Below, piece by piece: positions 42,616 to 51,162 of a stretch of 56,816 nt of DNA (position 1 is its first letter; each line of letters opens with the position of its first letter). The translations under genes were made by a program, and so were the position numbers. The stretch is from positions 1-56,816 of the IMG/VR virus record IMGVR_UViG_3300027833_001879; one strand, 5' to 3'. This DNA is from a virus. The notes under the pieces are model-generated. The model saw only the letters and a list, made by a program, of their open reading frames with translations, was not told the origin of the DNA and made no database searches.

Positions 42616-42915
42616 TTATTCATACGGATTATAAATTACTTCATAAGTCGTATATGCAGAATTTTGCAATGAAATATTAACAAGTTTATGTTTTAATAAA
42701 GTAGTTAAAATAGTATTGCATTGTTCTTTTGATAAGTCCCAACGTTTTGCCATAGAGATATCTGTAAATTTAATCTCCTTTGCAACCTTACCACAGTAAT
42801 CACGTATTAATTCAAAAATAACATCTTCTGCATCAGGGTATGACGGTAGTGTAGTATGATTTCCTAATACATATTTTACTTTGAGCTTTGCTGTATTAAG
42901 AGTTTTCGGTAACAT
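42616..42915 (-). CDS. Small winged-helix-like protein, 99 aa
   Basis: Not recognised as a named family. The arrangement FTDISMAKRWDLSKEQCNTI followed by LTTLLKHKLVNISLQNSAYTTY fits a winged helix-turn-helix: helix, turn, recognition helix, then a beta-hairpin wing. It overlaps the UvsX gene by 20 bases and precedes gp41, the place of gp40 in T4, but it is unrelated to gp40. It may bind DNA or regulate the replication operon. Confidence 0.55.
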   Translation of the reverse strand: MLPKTLNTAKLKVKYVLGNHTTLPSYPDAEDVIFELIRDYCGKVAKEIKFTDISMAKRWDLSKEQCNTILTTLLKHKLVNISLQNSAYTTYEVIYNPYE

Positions 42916-44104
42916 CGTCTTCTGTTGTTTCTGTAATTATATCTGCTAATTCTTCTTGCTCTAATTCATCACCATAAGTAAACTTTGCAGCTACTTGTGG
43001 TTCAATTAATTTTAATACATCATCAGTTAAAACTTGTGGTGTATATAATTGATTAAGATCAACTGCGTCATTTAAATGTTTTACACAAATCTTACGTGCA
43101 GTAGGAGAAGGTTGGAAATAAACAGTAACTTCCTTTTTATCTTTTTTAAATGAATGCTTACGGCAATCTGCTTTACCTGGATCTGTTAATTTTGCATATG
43201 CACCTTCGGTAATAAACCTTCCTCTTTCAATACCACATACATCCCAGCTAATATATTCTTCTAAACCTACATACGGATTCATACCTTTATTAAAAGAAAT
43301 ATGGAATTTAATATTTGTTGGTTTTGCAAATCTATTTTTATTTGGTTTAGCAGTTACAATAATTCCAGTCTGTTCTATACCTTCTTTAAGTTTAGCTTTA
43401 CCTAAAAATAAAATAATAGAAGCTGCATATTCTGGACCAGTTCCACCACCACCTACTTGCCTTGAAAATAAATCTTGTGTTTGGTAAGTATGATTTGTAA
43501 ATAAGAATGGAATTTTACAAATACCGAATTGCGTCATAATAATTCTAAAGGTAGATTTAAGTAATTTAGCTCTTGTCATATCAGCTTTACTACTTCCAGT
43601 TTTTGCATCATCAATTTCTTTTTGAGTTGCAAGGTTACCAGCAGAATCTAAAACTACCATAATTTTTGGTAATGCAATTCCTTTTTTCTTTTGTTCTATT
43701 AATACATCAGTAATAGCAGTTACCGAACTCCTAAATTCTTGAACAGTATTACATGGCTCATACCTAAAAGTTTTTGGATCAATGCCAAATTTTTCAACTA
43801 AGTTTTTATCTACTGCATTTTCTGAATCATAAAAAATTATACTATATCCTTGTTTTTGAGCCTGTTTAATTGCATTAAGTATAAGATAAGTTTTACCGGT
43901 ACCTGATGGTCCTGCTAATGCAACTGCTCTGTTATTTGGATAACCACCAAATAAAGATCCAGTTAAACATGCATTAAGATGATAATTTCCAGTTGGTATA
44001 TAATGATCAATTTCTGAAATAGTTGATTTATCTAAAGTCTCTCCGTATTCGGATATCTTTGACATTTCTTTGTTTAAATCTGCGAATGAAAATTCCTTTG
44101 CCAT
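42896..44104 (-). CDS. uvsX: RecA-like recombinase UvsX
   Basis: A 402-residue strand-exchange protein (T4 UvsX is 391). Walker A GPSGTGKT (residues 65-72), the catalytic Glu in YDSENAVDKN, Walker B KIMVVLDSAGNL, and the L2-region FSRQVGGGGTGPEYAASI are in order. IPFLFTNHTYQTQD holds the sensor. It drives recombination-dependent replication and repair with gp46/47. The C-terminal acidic tail is typical. A AATATAATAATAAAC leader lies upstream. Confidence 0.95.
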   Translation of the reverse strand: MAKEFSFADLNKEMSKISEYGETLDKSTISEIDHYIPTGNYHLNACLTGSLFGGYPNNRAVALAGPSGTGKTYLILNAIKQAQKQGYSIIFYDSENAVDKNLVEKFGIDPKTFRYEPCNTVQEFRSSVTAITDVLIEQKKKGIALPKIMVVLDSAGNLATQKEIDDAKTGSSKADMTRAKLLKSTFRIIMTQFGICKIPFLFTNHTYQTQDLFSRQVGGGGTGPEYAASIILFLGKAKLKEGIEQTGIIVTAKPNKNRFAKPTNIKFHISFNKGMNPYVGLEEYISWDVCGIERGRFITEGAYAKLTDPGKADCRKHSFKKDKKEVTVYFQPSPTARKICVKHLNDAVDLNQLYTPQVLTDDVLKLIEPQVAAKFTYGDELEQEELADIITETTEDDVTENS

Positions 44105-44149
44105 ATTGTTATTGTTTATTATTATATTGATTTTTTACCTTTTGTTTAC

Positions 44150-45274
44150 TTAGAATAAACTGGTTGTGTAAATAAGATTTCTGTTAAATGCCTTAAATCC
44201 CATTGCTGTAACAACACGATTAATTGGATCTAATATTGTTTTTTCAAATTGTCTGTCATGATCAATTTGTGGTGCAAATTCATAAGGATATTCCCCAGGT
44301 GCAAAAGCAAACACTTCACACGATTTGTCTGTTGAGAAATACATTTTACATTTTTCACCATTTCCTAGCGGTTGGTATTTACCTTTAGATGTAGAGTTAT
44401 TTAATAAATAATTATGATAGCCTGCAGATCTAACACCGATTGGGCACCTTGATGCAAATTCAAATGTTTCATAATCATTAACAATATACTTTTGATAGTT
44501 ATTTACTTTTCTTGAAAAACATATTTGATCTACATTTGCTAATTTAAATTGTCGTTTGATATCTTTAAGCAAAGCGGCAAAAGCTTTCATATCTAATTTA
44601 TCAACTGAGAAAATATATGTTAATAATTCTTTTAGTTTTTCTCTAGCAAAAATTGGGGTTGATGATTGAATAATTTCAAAACCCTTTGAGCTAATTTTAG
44701 ATAAGTCATCATAATGAATATCTGGATCTTTCCATACAATATTTTGCATGTACTTTTTCTTTGCTAACCATATTGCATTTTTGGCAATACTTTCTAATTC
44801 AAATGATAAAAAGTTTTCTGCATTATTATCATCAGCATATCTTTGAAGGATCTTTTCTAAATAACCATTTACCCTAACTTTATATAGCATTAAAATAAAT
44901 TCCTTTTCATCACCGTCAAATCCTTCTGATTTTGCTATGACTTCATCAAACTTAACATAAACTGAATCTGTATCAATATAAATACCTACTGGATTTTCAA
45001 TTCTACCGGTTACAGTAATTCCCATTTCTTTGTGGGCAGCAATATCTTTATGCCAATATTGACTAAAGTATCTATTTAATAATTCCTCAGTGTAAAGAAT
45101 AGCATCTTTACCTTGTAAAGTAATAGTTTCTGCAATATCTACATTAAAAAAATAAAAATAAGGATTACCAAATGCACCATAAATAGAGTTAAGCATTAAT
45201 TTAACAGCCTGTTCATAGTTATAAAACTTTGATGCTTCTTTATTAATTTCTTGTAATTCGGTAAGATCTTGCAT
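44150..45274 (-). CDS. 43: DNA polymerase, C-terminal piece (T4 gp43-like, split gene)
   Basis: A 374-residue family-B polymerase C-terminal half. Motif B is KLMLNSIYGAFGNPYF (near residue 25), motif C YIDTDSVYV near residue 100, and the thumb has ISSKGFEIIQSSTPIFA and KKKY. The final residues FNRNLIYTTSLF sit where the clamp-binding tail would be. Motif A (DxxSLYP), the exonuclease and the N-terminal domain are all missing, and the sliding clamp gene with a terminator lies directly upstream, so the missing half must be encoded elsewhere. The ORF has its own start and promoter-like motif, so it is probably a functional subunit, not debris. Confidence 0.9.
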   Translation of the reverse strand: MQDLTELQEINKEASKFYNYEQAVKLMLNSIYGAFGNPYFYFFNVDIAETITLQGKDAILYTEELLNRYFSQYWHKDIAAHKEMGITVTGRIENPVGIYIDTDSVYVKFDEVIAKSEGFDGDEKEFILMLYKVRVNGYLEKILQRYADDNNAENFLSFELESIAKNAIWLAKKKYMQNIVWKDPDIHYDDLSKISSKGFEIIQSSTPIFAREKLKELLTYIFSVDKLDMKAFAALLKDIKRQFKLANVDQICFSRKVNNYQKYIVNDYETFEFASRCPIGVRSAGYHNYLLNNSTSKGKYQPLGNGEKCKMYFSTDKSCEVFAFAPGEYPYEFAPQIDHDRQFEKTILDPINRVVTAMGFKAFNRNLIYTTSLF

Positions 45275-45283
45275 ATTTTTTTA

Positions 45284-45296
45284 TTTATTTTTATAT
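45284..45296 (-). promoter_or_regulatory. ATATAAAAATAAA element upstream of split DNA polymerase
   Basis: An exact motif copy 9 bases before the ATG at 45274, between the clamp terminator and this gene, showing that the polymerase piece has its own promoter candidate. Confidence 0.6.
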
Positions 45297-45318
45297 AGCC
45301 AAATGTATAAAAAGTTTA

Positions 45319-45350
45319 AGAAAAAGGCACTCTAATTAGAGTGCCTTTAA
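45319..45350 (-). terminator. Rho-independent terminator after the sliding clamp gene
   Basis: AAAGGCACTCTAATTAGAGTGCCTTT is a 26-base perfect inverted repeat (about 11-bp stem), followed on the minus strand by TTC. It lies 22 bases after the clamp stop. Confidence 0.9.
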
Positions 45351-45371
45351 TAAGTTAATTAGAATGTATAA

Positions 45372-46121
45372 TTAATCTTCGTCGGTAATTGCTACTGCGA
45401 CTGTTAAGTGGGTATTTGTATCTAATGATTTAAATACTACCTTGTTGCTACAAACTATAACCTTGTAGTTTTCTTTATCTAAAAGATTAATATATTTCTT
45501 GTAAATTACAACCTTTTGCCCTACTACATCATCTCCTTCGTATGAATGTGCTAATGTAGCATCATATGATGGTCCTTGTACAGCAACGCCTTTATCTGTT
45601 ATTGCTAAAGTAAAGGTATCCTCATCTCTTTCTAAATTAAATAATGATTTCATTTTATCTACGTGTGTAGTTAAAAGATCAAATTGAAAGATACTTCCAT
45701 CAGTACTAAATGCACGATCAGTTTCTTCTTTACTCATTTCCATAAATGATAAAGATGGATCCGCACATGCTAAATTAATTTTAAGATCATCATTTTCAAT
45801 TGTAAAATCACTTGCCATTAATTCTCCATCAATTTCAGTGTACTTAATCTTACCTTGAATATCTCCATTAAAGTGAGATAGAGCATCTATAACTTTAGTA
45901 CCGTTATAAAAACTTACCTTTACTGAACTGTCAATATCCGTATCAAAGATATCAGATGTTGGGGTTGATACTAATTTCACTGCATCCCTCTCAGGAAAGT
46001 ATACAGATGAAACTGTTCCTTGTTTACCGATTTTCATAAATATGAATTTATCAATTGGTAAAAGCTTTTTGACAAAGGTACTTAATTCGTAACCGTCAAT
46101 CTTTTTAATAGTTGCTTCCAT
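45372..46121 (-). CDS. 45: Sliding clamp (T4 gp45-like)
   Basis: A 249-residue PCNA-like clamp subunit (T4 gp45 is 228). N-terminal KKIDGYELSTFVKKLLPIDK, the IDGELMASDFTIENDDLKI centre and the C-terminal KVIVCSNKVVFKSLDTN match the two-domain clamp fold. It tethers the polymerase and, with gp55, drives late transcription. It is followed by a strong terminator and preceded by an A-rich leader after the methyltransferase gene. Confidence 0.88.
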   Translation of the reverse strand: MEATIKKIDGYELSTFVKKLLPIDKFIFMKIGKQGTVSSVYFPERDAVKLVSTPTSDIFDTDIDSSVKVSFYNGTKVIDALSHFNGDIQGKIKYTEIDGELMASDFTIENDDLKINLACADPSLSFMEMSKEETDRAFSTDGSIFQFDLLTTHVDKMKSLFNLERDEDTFTLAITDKGVAVQGPSYDATLAHSYEGDDVVGQKVVIYKKYINLLDKENYKVIVCSNKVVFKSLDTNTHLTVAVAITDED

Positions 46122-46168
46122 TATTTTTTGTATTTGTTTATTGTTATATGCATTAATTTAATTTAGTT

Positions 46169-47437
46169 TTAAAATGTACTATTAACTTTATACTTCTTTT
46201 TTGGTGTTGCACCAAGCTCTTCAGTTACTAGTATTTTTTGATTCGTATTATCCTGTTTCATAAATGTAAAGTTTGTCATTTTAGCTTTACCTTCACAGAA
46301 TTTTTTAACCTCAACAGCCATGTCCATTGCAGTTGTTGCTGGTACATTCTGAGCAATATGATTAACTTGCCTAGCATCTTTAATACCAAAGTCTAAAGGT
46401 AATCCCATTAAGTGTAACATTTCTCTAATGTTTAGGTATCGGTTTTCTGTAGGATGAACACCATTAAACATATTTCTACCAATAAGAGCAGAAAAGCTTT
46501 CATTAAAGAAATGCGGTGAAGCATCCCAATAACCTAAACCTTGACTTGTTTTATATTTCTGATGCTCTAACATATCACCAAATGATTTTGTAGATTTTTT
46601 ATTAGAGAATCCTTGTTTATGATATTTTTTATCTAACCATTGAATACATTCATCTAAAAGATCGTTCTTTTCTAAATATTGAGCAATTGTACCTTTACCA
46701 AATTTCTTAGCAAAGTCAGCATGATTTAAACCTTCCTTCTCTAATACAAATTCATAAGGTTTGTAATGATCAGTTACCTTTCCTGCTACCATAAACATAT
46801 CTTGTAGTGTTGCATTTTCTGGTACTTCTGCAAGATAATCTATAAGATGTTTCTTTTCTCTGAATTTCCATTCCAATAAAGGTACGGTTGGTGTATTCCA
46901 AAAGAAATAGAATGTTCGTATTCTTCTTTGTGGGATTCCATGTAATTCAGTATTTGTTTTAATTAAAGAAAAGCTATATCCATATTTTTCACCAATAGCC
47001 TTTAGTCTATTAACAACGCCTTCACCCATTTTAGTAAATAATCCTGGTGCGTTTTCACCCCATAAGACTTTAGGTTTAACATTCTCTAAAACATACTCCG
47101 ATGAATTATACATCCATTGATTTTGAACCGCATCAGATCCTCTAGATGAGGCACTACCACTAGCAGAATTTAACTGTGACAATCCTGCACAAGGGCAAAC
47201 TGAGTTTACAAAATCAACTTGTTCAAATGTTTGATTAGGAATATCTAATTCTTCATGATCTAGTCTATACATCGGTACTTCTGGCCAATAATCTTCAATA
47301 TGACTTTCATTTGCAGCAAATGCTTCATAGCTTAAATGAAATGCTGGTAAATTACCTGTTGCTTTATTACAACCTATTGCGCTACCACCAATTAGTGGAA
47401 TTATAGTACCCCATTTTAATTCTTTTTCTTTATCCAT
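46169..47437 (-). CDS. DNA (cytosine-5) methyltransferase
   Basis: A 422-residue C5-MTase. Motif I is in WGTIIPLIGGSAIGCNKATG, motif IV is SVCPCAGLSQLN (catalytic Cys of the PC pair; most relatives have PPC), motif VI WGENAPGL (for ENV), motif VIII GIPQRRIRTF and motif IX/X near the C terminus around LMGLPLDFGI. It methylates cytosine at carbon 5. With the neighbouring sugar genes it may supply 5mC for further modification or protect phage DNA against host nucleases. It is 5 bases after the epimerase gene and so belongs to the same operon. Recognition sequence unknown. Confidence 0.85.
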   Translation of the reverse strand: MDKEKELKWGTIIPLIGGSAIGCNKATGNLPAFHLSYEAFAANESHIEDYWPEVPMYRLDHEELDIPNQTFEQVDFVNSVCPCAGLSQLNSASGSASSRGSDAVQNQWMYNSSEYVLENVKPKVLWGENAPGLFTKMGEGVVNRLKAIGEKYGYSFSLIKTNTELHGIPQRRIRTFYFFWNTPTVPLLEWKFREKKHLIDYLAEVPENATLQDMFMVAGKVTDHYKPYEFVLEKEGLNHADFAKKFGKGTIAQYLEKNDLLDECIQWLDKKYHKQGFSNKKSTKSFGDMLEHQKYKTSQGLGYWDASPHFFNESFSALIGRNMFNGVHPTENRYLNIREMLHLMGLPLDFGIKDARQVNHIAQNVPATTAMDMAVEVKKFCEGKAKMTNFTFMKQDNTNQKILVTEELGATPKKKYKVNSTF

Positions 47438-47442
47438 TAGTT

Positions 47443-48465
47443 TTATATTTTTACTTTTTCAATTTCTAAATCTTCCATAAATGTTAAAGGATTAATAGTT
47501 CCTTCATTAACTTCATTTTTTAAGTAAGATATAGTTTCCTTTATTGTATCTACAATATCTTTTTTAGGATCCCAGCCCATAGACTTTGCCTTAGAGACAT
47601 CTCCAAAAGAATATACTGCTTCACCTGCAATTGCATCATAATGATCAAATGGTATACCGCTTACATCCATTTCATCAGCAATTAAGTTTTTAAGATCTAA
47701 TAGGTTTGTCATTTTACCTGTTCCTAAATTAAAAGTTTGGTTTGCAGTATCTTCATTTTCCATACAGAGAATATGGAACGCATTAACATCGGCAACATTA
47801 ATATAATCCCTTGATTTTTTATAGTCACCAAATACAATAGGATTATGACCACCCATTATTCTTAGTATAAAACCAGCAAATACTGGAGGTACTGTTCTAT
47901 GATAATCCTGCAAAGGTCCTGCTACATTAAAATATCTAAGTGCAGTATAATTTAAACCTTTAGTTCTTTGATAAGATTCTGCTAACAGCGCAAGACATGC
48001 TTTTGTTGTAGAATAAATTGTTGTTGGATCTGATTGAGTTTCATTATAACCAGCATCACCCATTTTACAATTTTCATATACAGCTGAAGTTTCGCTAAAA
48101 ATAATTCTTTTTACATTTGCCTTAACACAACCGTTCATTACATTAATACTTCCTAAAATATTATTATCTACTGCTTCATAGGGGTCTGCGTTACAATCAT
48201 AAATGGAAACCCAGCCTGCAAAATGATATACATAATCTGGTGCAAATTTTTCAATTACAGTTTCAACATATTGATTTCTAATATCTACTTTATTAAAATT
48301 TTTAATTTTATCATGAACTTTAGGAATGTAGGTACCATTAGACATATTGTCAACAATTGCAATACAGTCTGGGTTATGGCCTCTATTTAGTAAATCATTA
48401 ATAAAATTGGTACCAATAAAACCAGCACCACCTGTTACTAGGATTTTTGTTTCTGAATTATACAT
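47443..48465 (-). CDS. NAD-dependent nucleotide-sugar epimerase/dehydratase (SDR family)
   Basis: A 340-residue extended SDR. Rossmann motif VTGGAGFIGTNF near the N terminus, catalytic Ser-x(n)-Tyr-x3-Lys in FSETSAVYE and YSTTKACLAL, ALRYFNVAGP and RDYINVADVNAFHI typical of UDP-glucose 4-epimerases and related enzymes. It converts one NDP-hexose to another. It lies between methyltransferase and glycosyltransferase genes with 5-base and 4-base gaps. Substrate not determinable from sequence. Confidence 0.85.
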   Translation of the reverse strand: MYNSETKILVTGGAGFIGTNFINDLLNRGHNPDCIAIVDNMSNGTYIPKVHDKIKNFNKVDIRNQYVETVIEKFAPDYVYHFAGWVSIYDCNADPYEAVDNNILGSINVMNGCVKANVKRIIFSETSAVYENCKMGDAGYNETQSDPTTIYSTTKACLALLAESYQRTKGLNYTALRYFNVAGPLQDYHRTVPPVFAGFILRIMGGHNPIVFGDYKKSRDYINVADVNAFHILCMENEDTANQTFNLGTGKMTNLLDLKNLIADEMDVSGIPFDHYDAIAGEAVYSFGDVSKAKSMGWDPKKDIVDTIKETISYLKNEVNEGTINPLTFMEDLEIEKVKI

Positions 48466-48469
48466 ATTT

Positions 48470-49714
48470 TTATTTTGTTATTTTATTATAAGCTTCCCAG
48501 ATTTTATTATCTACATGCTCTCCGGTATAATAGGAATCTTTTAAGTATTTTTCTTGGAGATTATAGAAGAGCTTTTTATAATGATCTGGGTTTGCATTTA
48601 AAAACTCTACTTTCTTTTTTAAATCTTCTGGAGATTTACATCTAATGAAATGCCCATCAGGGAAGACATTAAATTCAGTATCGTAAGACGGGTGTAAGAA
48701 TGGTATAATACCATAGTGTAACATTTCTGCATACTTAGAGGTTACCATTCCTTCTTTAATGGGTACACAGAATGTATACTTAGTAGAAAGTAATTCATCC
48801 GTCATTGATTCAATTCTTTTTTCACCTTTGAACCACTGAGGATATTTTTCTTTTAATTCATCATCCCACTTACCATAAATATCTGTCTTTATATCATTCT
48901 CTACAATATAATCTTTAACAGGATCCCATCGGTCCATTCCTCCTGTACCTTTTCCTTGATTTTGTAACATCATAAATGAATTTGTCTTTTTCATTTCAAA
49001 CAATTCATCAGTGTTATACCTAGTCTTATCTAAAAGAAAGACAGTTTCAATACCTGAATATTCATAAGTAGAAGTAATTGTTTTAACATCTCTTAGTGGT
49101 GGTTGATAAAAATACTGCTCTTCTTTTGTAAAATTATTTTGAGCTAAGTAATATGTAGGTCTATTATTAATACCCCAATCTTTACAGGCTAATACATATC
49201 GATTATCTACAAGTAAACCAACAATTGGTACTTTCTTTTCCAATTCATTCATTGCTTGAATTATTGGTGCTGCATAATATTTAAAAAAGTCTAATGATTT
49301 AACTTGACCATTTCCATCCTTCTTGTTAATATAATTAGGTATATTAACTGTACTTGATGGCCCAGTGTAAAAGAAAATAAAATCTAAATCTAATTCTTTT
49401 ATAAATTTTACAGTTTCATCAGCAGATTTTCTATTCTCCATTTTAGAATGAAATTCATGAATGTTTGATTCTGCCGCTGACTCTGCTTTAATAGGATCTC
49501 CAAATAATGATTGAACTGCCGGCTTTTCTTTTGCTCTAACTCTGCCTAAATCATTAGGACTTAATAACCAATATTCAATATTAGGATTTCTTTTTGCTAT
49601 TGCATTTATTAATTGCTTAGGTTCACAATCTCCACCGATTGCGCCCCAACTGTTTTCATTAAACTTAATCGCTTTACCAAGTTTAAAGAAACCTACTTTT
49701 TTAACATTTTCCAT
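48470..49714 (-). CDS. GT-B fold glycosyltransferase, possibly beta-glucosyltransferase-like
   Basis: A 414-residue protein. The N-terminal half binds acceptor; the C-terminal half has KTDIYGKWDDELKEKYPQWF, then KYTFCVPIKEGMVTSKYAEM LHYGIIPFLHPSYDTEF (adjoining), a pattern like the donor-binding half of T4 DNA beta-glucosyltransferase (FFGNAREKQFKNPKYPW, FITLRVWETMASDAVMLIDEEFD). Both have a comparable order of elements and similar tail. The similarity is distant and unproven. It could glycosylate hydroxylated bases in DNA, or transfer a sugar to virion or surface glycan. It sits directly before the epimerase gene and 0 bases after the nucleotidyltransferase gene. Confidence 0.55.
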   Translation of the reverse strand: MENVKKVGFFKLGKAIKFNENSWGAIGGDCEPKQLINAIAKRNPNIEYWLLSPNDLGRVRAKEKPAVQSLFGDPIKAESAAESNIHEFHSKMENRKSADETVKFIKELDLDFIFFYTGPSSTVNIPNYINKKDGNGQVKSLDFFKYYAAPIIQAMNELEKKVPIVGLLVDNRYVLACKDWGINNRPTYYLAQNNFTKEEQYFYQPPLRDVKTITSTYEYSGIETVFLLDKTRYNTDELFEMKKTNSFMMLQNQGKGTGGMDRWDPVKDYIVENDIKTDIYGKWDDELKEKYPQWFKGEKRIESMTDELLSTKYTFCVPIKEGMVTSKYAEMLHYGIIPFLHPSYDTEFNVFPDGHFIRCKSPEDLKKKVEFLNANPDHYKKLFYNLQEKYLKDSYYTGEHVDNKIWEAYNKITK

Positions 49715-50419
49715 TTAACACGTTTTAATTAAATCTTCTATTACTTCTTTATCATTTTCATATGTTAGATCATACCAACATATATTTAATTCCTCAAACT
49801 TTAAATTATCCATTGAATTAATAAGATGGGTAATTTCATATTCATTCCTATTTGACATTTTAATACTATCAAGATTGTCAAATGCTTCTTTTGAAAATAT
49901 CATATAACCACAGAAATATCTTCCTGAAACAATTCCATGTGGTTTTTCTATAACAACATTTTCTAATATGGAAGCTAATTGTAAATTCCTAGCTCTTGTA
50001 TCATAATCTTTGTAAGTAACTACTGTACTGTTTGGATCATGATATTCTAATCCTATATTTCCTTGATAATAATTGTCACCGAATAAACATAAGAATGCTT
50101 CATTAAATTTACCAGACCAAACTTTTATTGCTGCACCTGGACCATATTCATTATCTTGCTGAAATTCATAAAATATATTAATCTTATTTTTATATTGATT
50201 AAGTTTTTCAATAATAGGATGAGATAATTTTACATTGCCCTTAAAAAAGAAATCTGCTTTGCTTATTGTAACATAACAATCTTCTATTCCATTTTCAATG
50301 CAAAATTCAATACAATATTCAATAGTAGACTTTCCTAAAATAGGATCTACTAATTTATTCTTACCATACCTGGTGGATTTTCCTGCTGCTAATATAATTG
50401 CCTTTGTTACTCTACTCAT
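49715..50419 (-). CDS. Sugar-phosphate (or choline-phosphate) nucleotidyltransferase
   Basis: A 234-residue protein of the NTP-transferase family. The signature AIILAAGKSTRYGKNKLVDP binds the NTP, and CLFGDNYYQGNIGLEYHD contains the metal-binding Asp. It makes an NDP-activated group from NTP and a phosphorylated substrate. Small size and neighbourhood with a phosphotransferase-like kinase (4-base overlap) also recall LicC/LicA of phosphocholine pathways, so the substrate may not be a sugar. Confidence 0.8.
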   Translation of the reverse strand: MSRVTKAIILAAGKSTRYGKNKLVDPILGKSTIEYCIEFCIENGIEDCYVTISKADFFFKGNVKLSHPIIEKLNQYKNKINIFYEFQQDNEYGPGAAIKVWSGKFNEAFLCLFGDNYYQGNIGLEYHDPNSTVVTYKDYDTRARNLQLASILENVVIEKPHGIVSGRYFCGYMIFSKEAFDNLDSIKMSNRNEYEITHLINSMDNLKFEELNICWYDLTYENDKEVIEDLIKTC

Positions 50420-51162
50420 TTTGTATATTTTATTTCTAATTCATCAAATAATTCATGCCCCTTTTTAAGAAAACTTCCTGCTAATTCATATCTTTCATTT
50501 AACTCAAAGAAAGGTACCGCACCTAATAAATGTACAGCTAAAAAGAATTTTAATTGATACTCATCACACCACTCATACATAATTTTTTCTGCACCCTTAC
50601 AGAAGCTACTATATTTTTTATTGTGGTTATTGTATATATGGGATTCATACTCCATTGCAAATGATTGCATTAATTTACCGTAGTCATAATAGTTTTGCTC
50701 TTCGGTTCCTCGCGGATCAATAAATAAGAAGTCTTTATCATGTAAAATATTACTTACTGTTAAATCACCATGAACAAAACCCCATGATGAGGTTGCATCA
50801 AACTTACCTTCATAAGTATAGCCTGTTCTTAATTGTAGCTTATCAAAATAATCTTGGGTCTTTACATCAGATCCTACATTATCAAATTTACCTATTATAG
50901 AAATTAAATTTTCTAATTGTCCTAATGAAGTATTTAGTGGCTGAGTTAAAATTTTATCATACCAAGTAGAATATCTTTTCATTTCATAACTTGTTTCTGA
51001 TAAAGGTTTAATGTCAATAAAGTTAGGATGATCACAGCACATTAAAAAATCCATTTGTTGTTTGAATTTTTCTGGATAATGCCCAGCTTCTTTAATTACT
51101 TTATTACCTTGCAGAAATACTTTATCTCCGCTGTTTCCTACTAAAATTTTACTATTATGCAT
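50416..51162 (-). CDS. Aminoglycoside phosphotransferase/choline kinase-like kinase
   Basis: A 248-residue kinase of the APH/ChoK fold. GFVHGDLTVSNILHDKDFLF is the catalytic loop (HGDLxxxNIL with catalytic Asp), and IDPRGTEEQNYYDYGKLMQS carries the metal-binding Asp that replaces the DFG/IDPEY pattern. N-terminal strand region KILVGNSGDKVFLQGNKVIKE binds ATP. The substrate is likely a small alcohol or sugar. It overlaps the nucleotidyltransferase and the HAD phosphatase genes (22 bases), so all three act in one pathway. Confidence 0.75.
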   Translation of the reverse strand: MHNSKILVGNSGDKVFLQGNKVIKEAGHYPEKFKQQMDFLMCCDHPNFIDIKPLSETSYEMKRYSTWYDKILTQPLNTSLGQLENLISIIGKFDNVGSDVKTQDYFDKLQLRTGYTYEGKFDATSSWGFVHGDLTVSNILHDKDFLFIDPRGTEEQNYYDYGKLMQSFAMEYESHIYNNHNKKYSSFCKGAEKIMYEWCDEYQLKFFLAVHLLGAVPFFELNERYELAGSFLKKGHELFDELEIKYTK

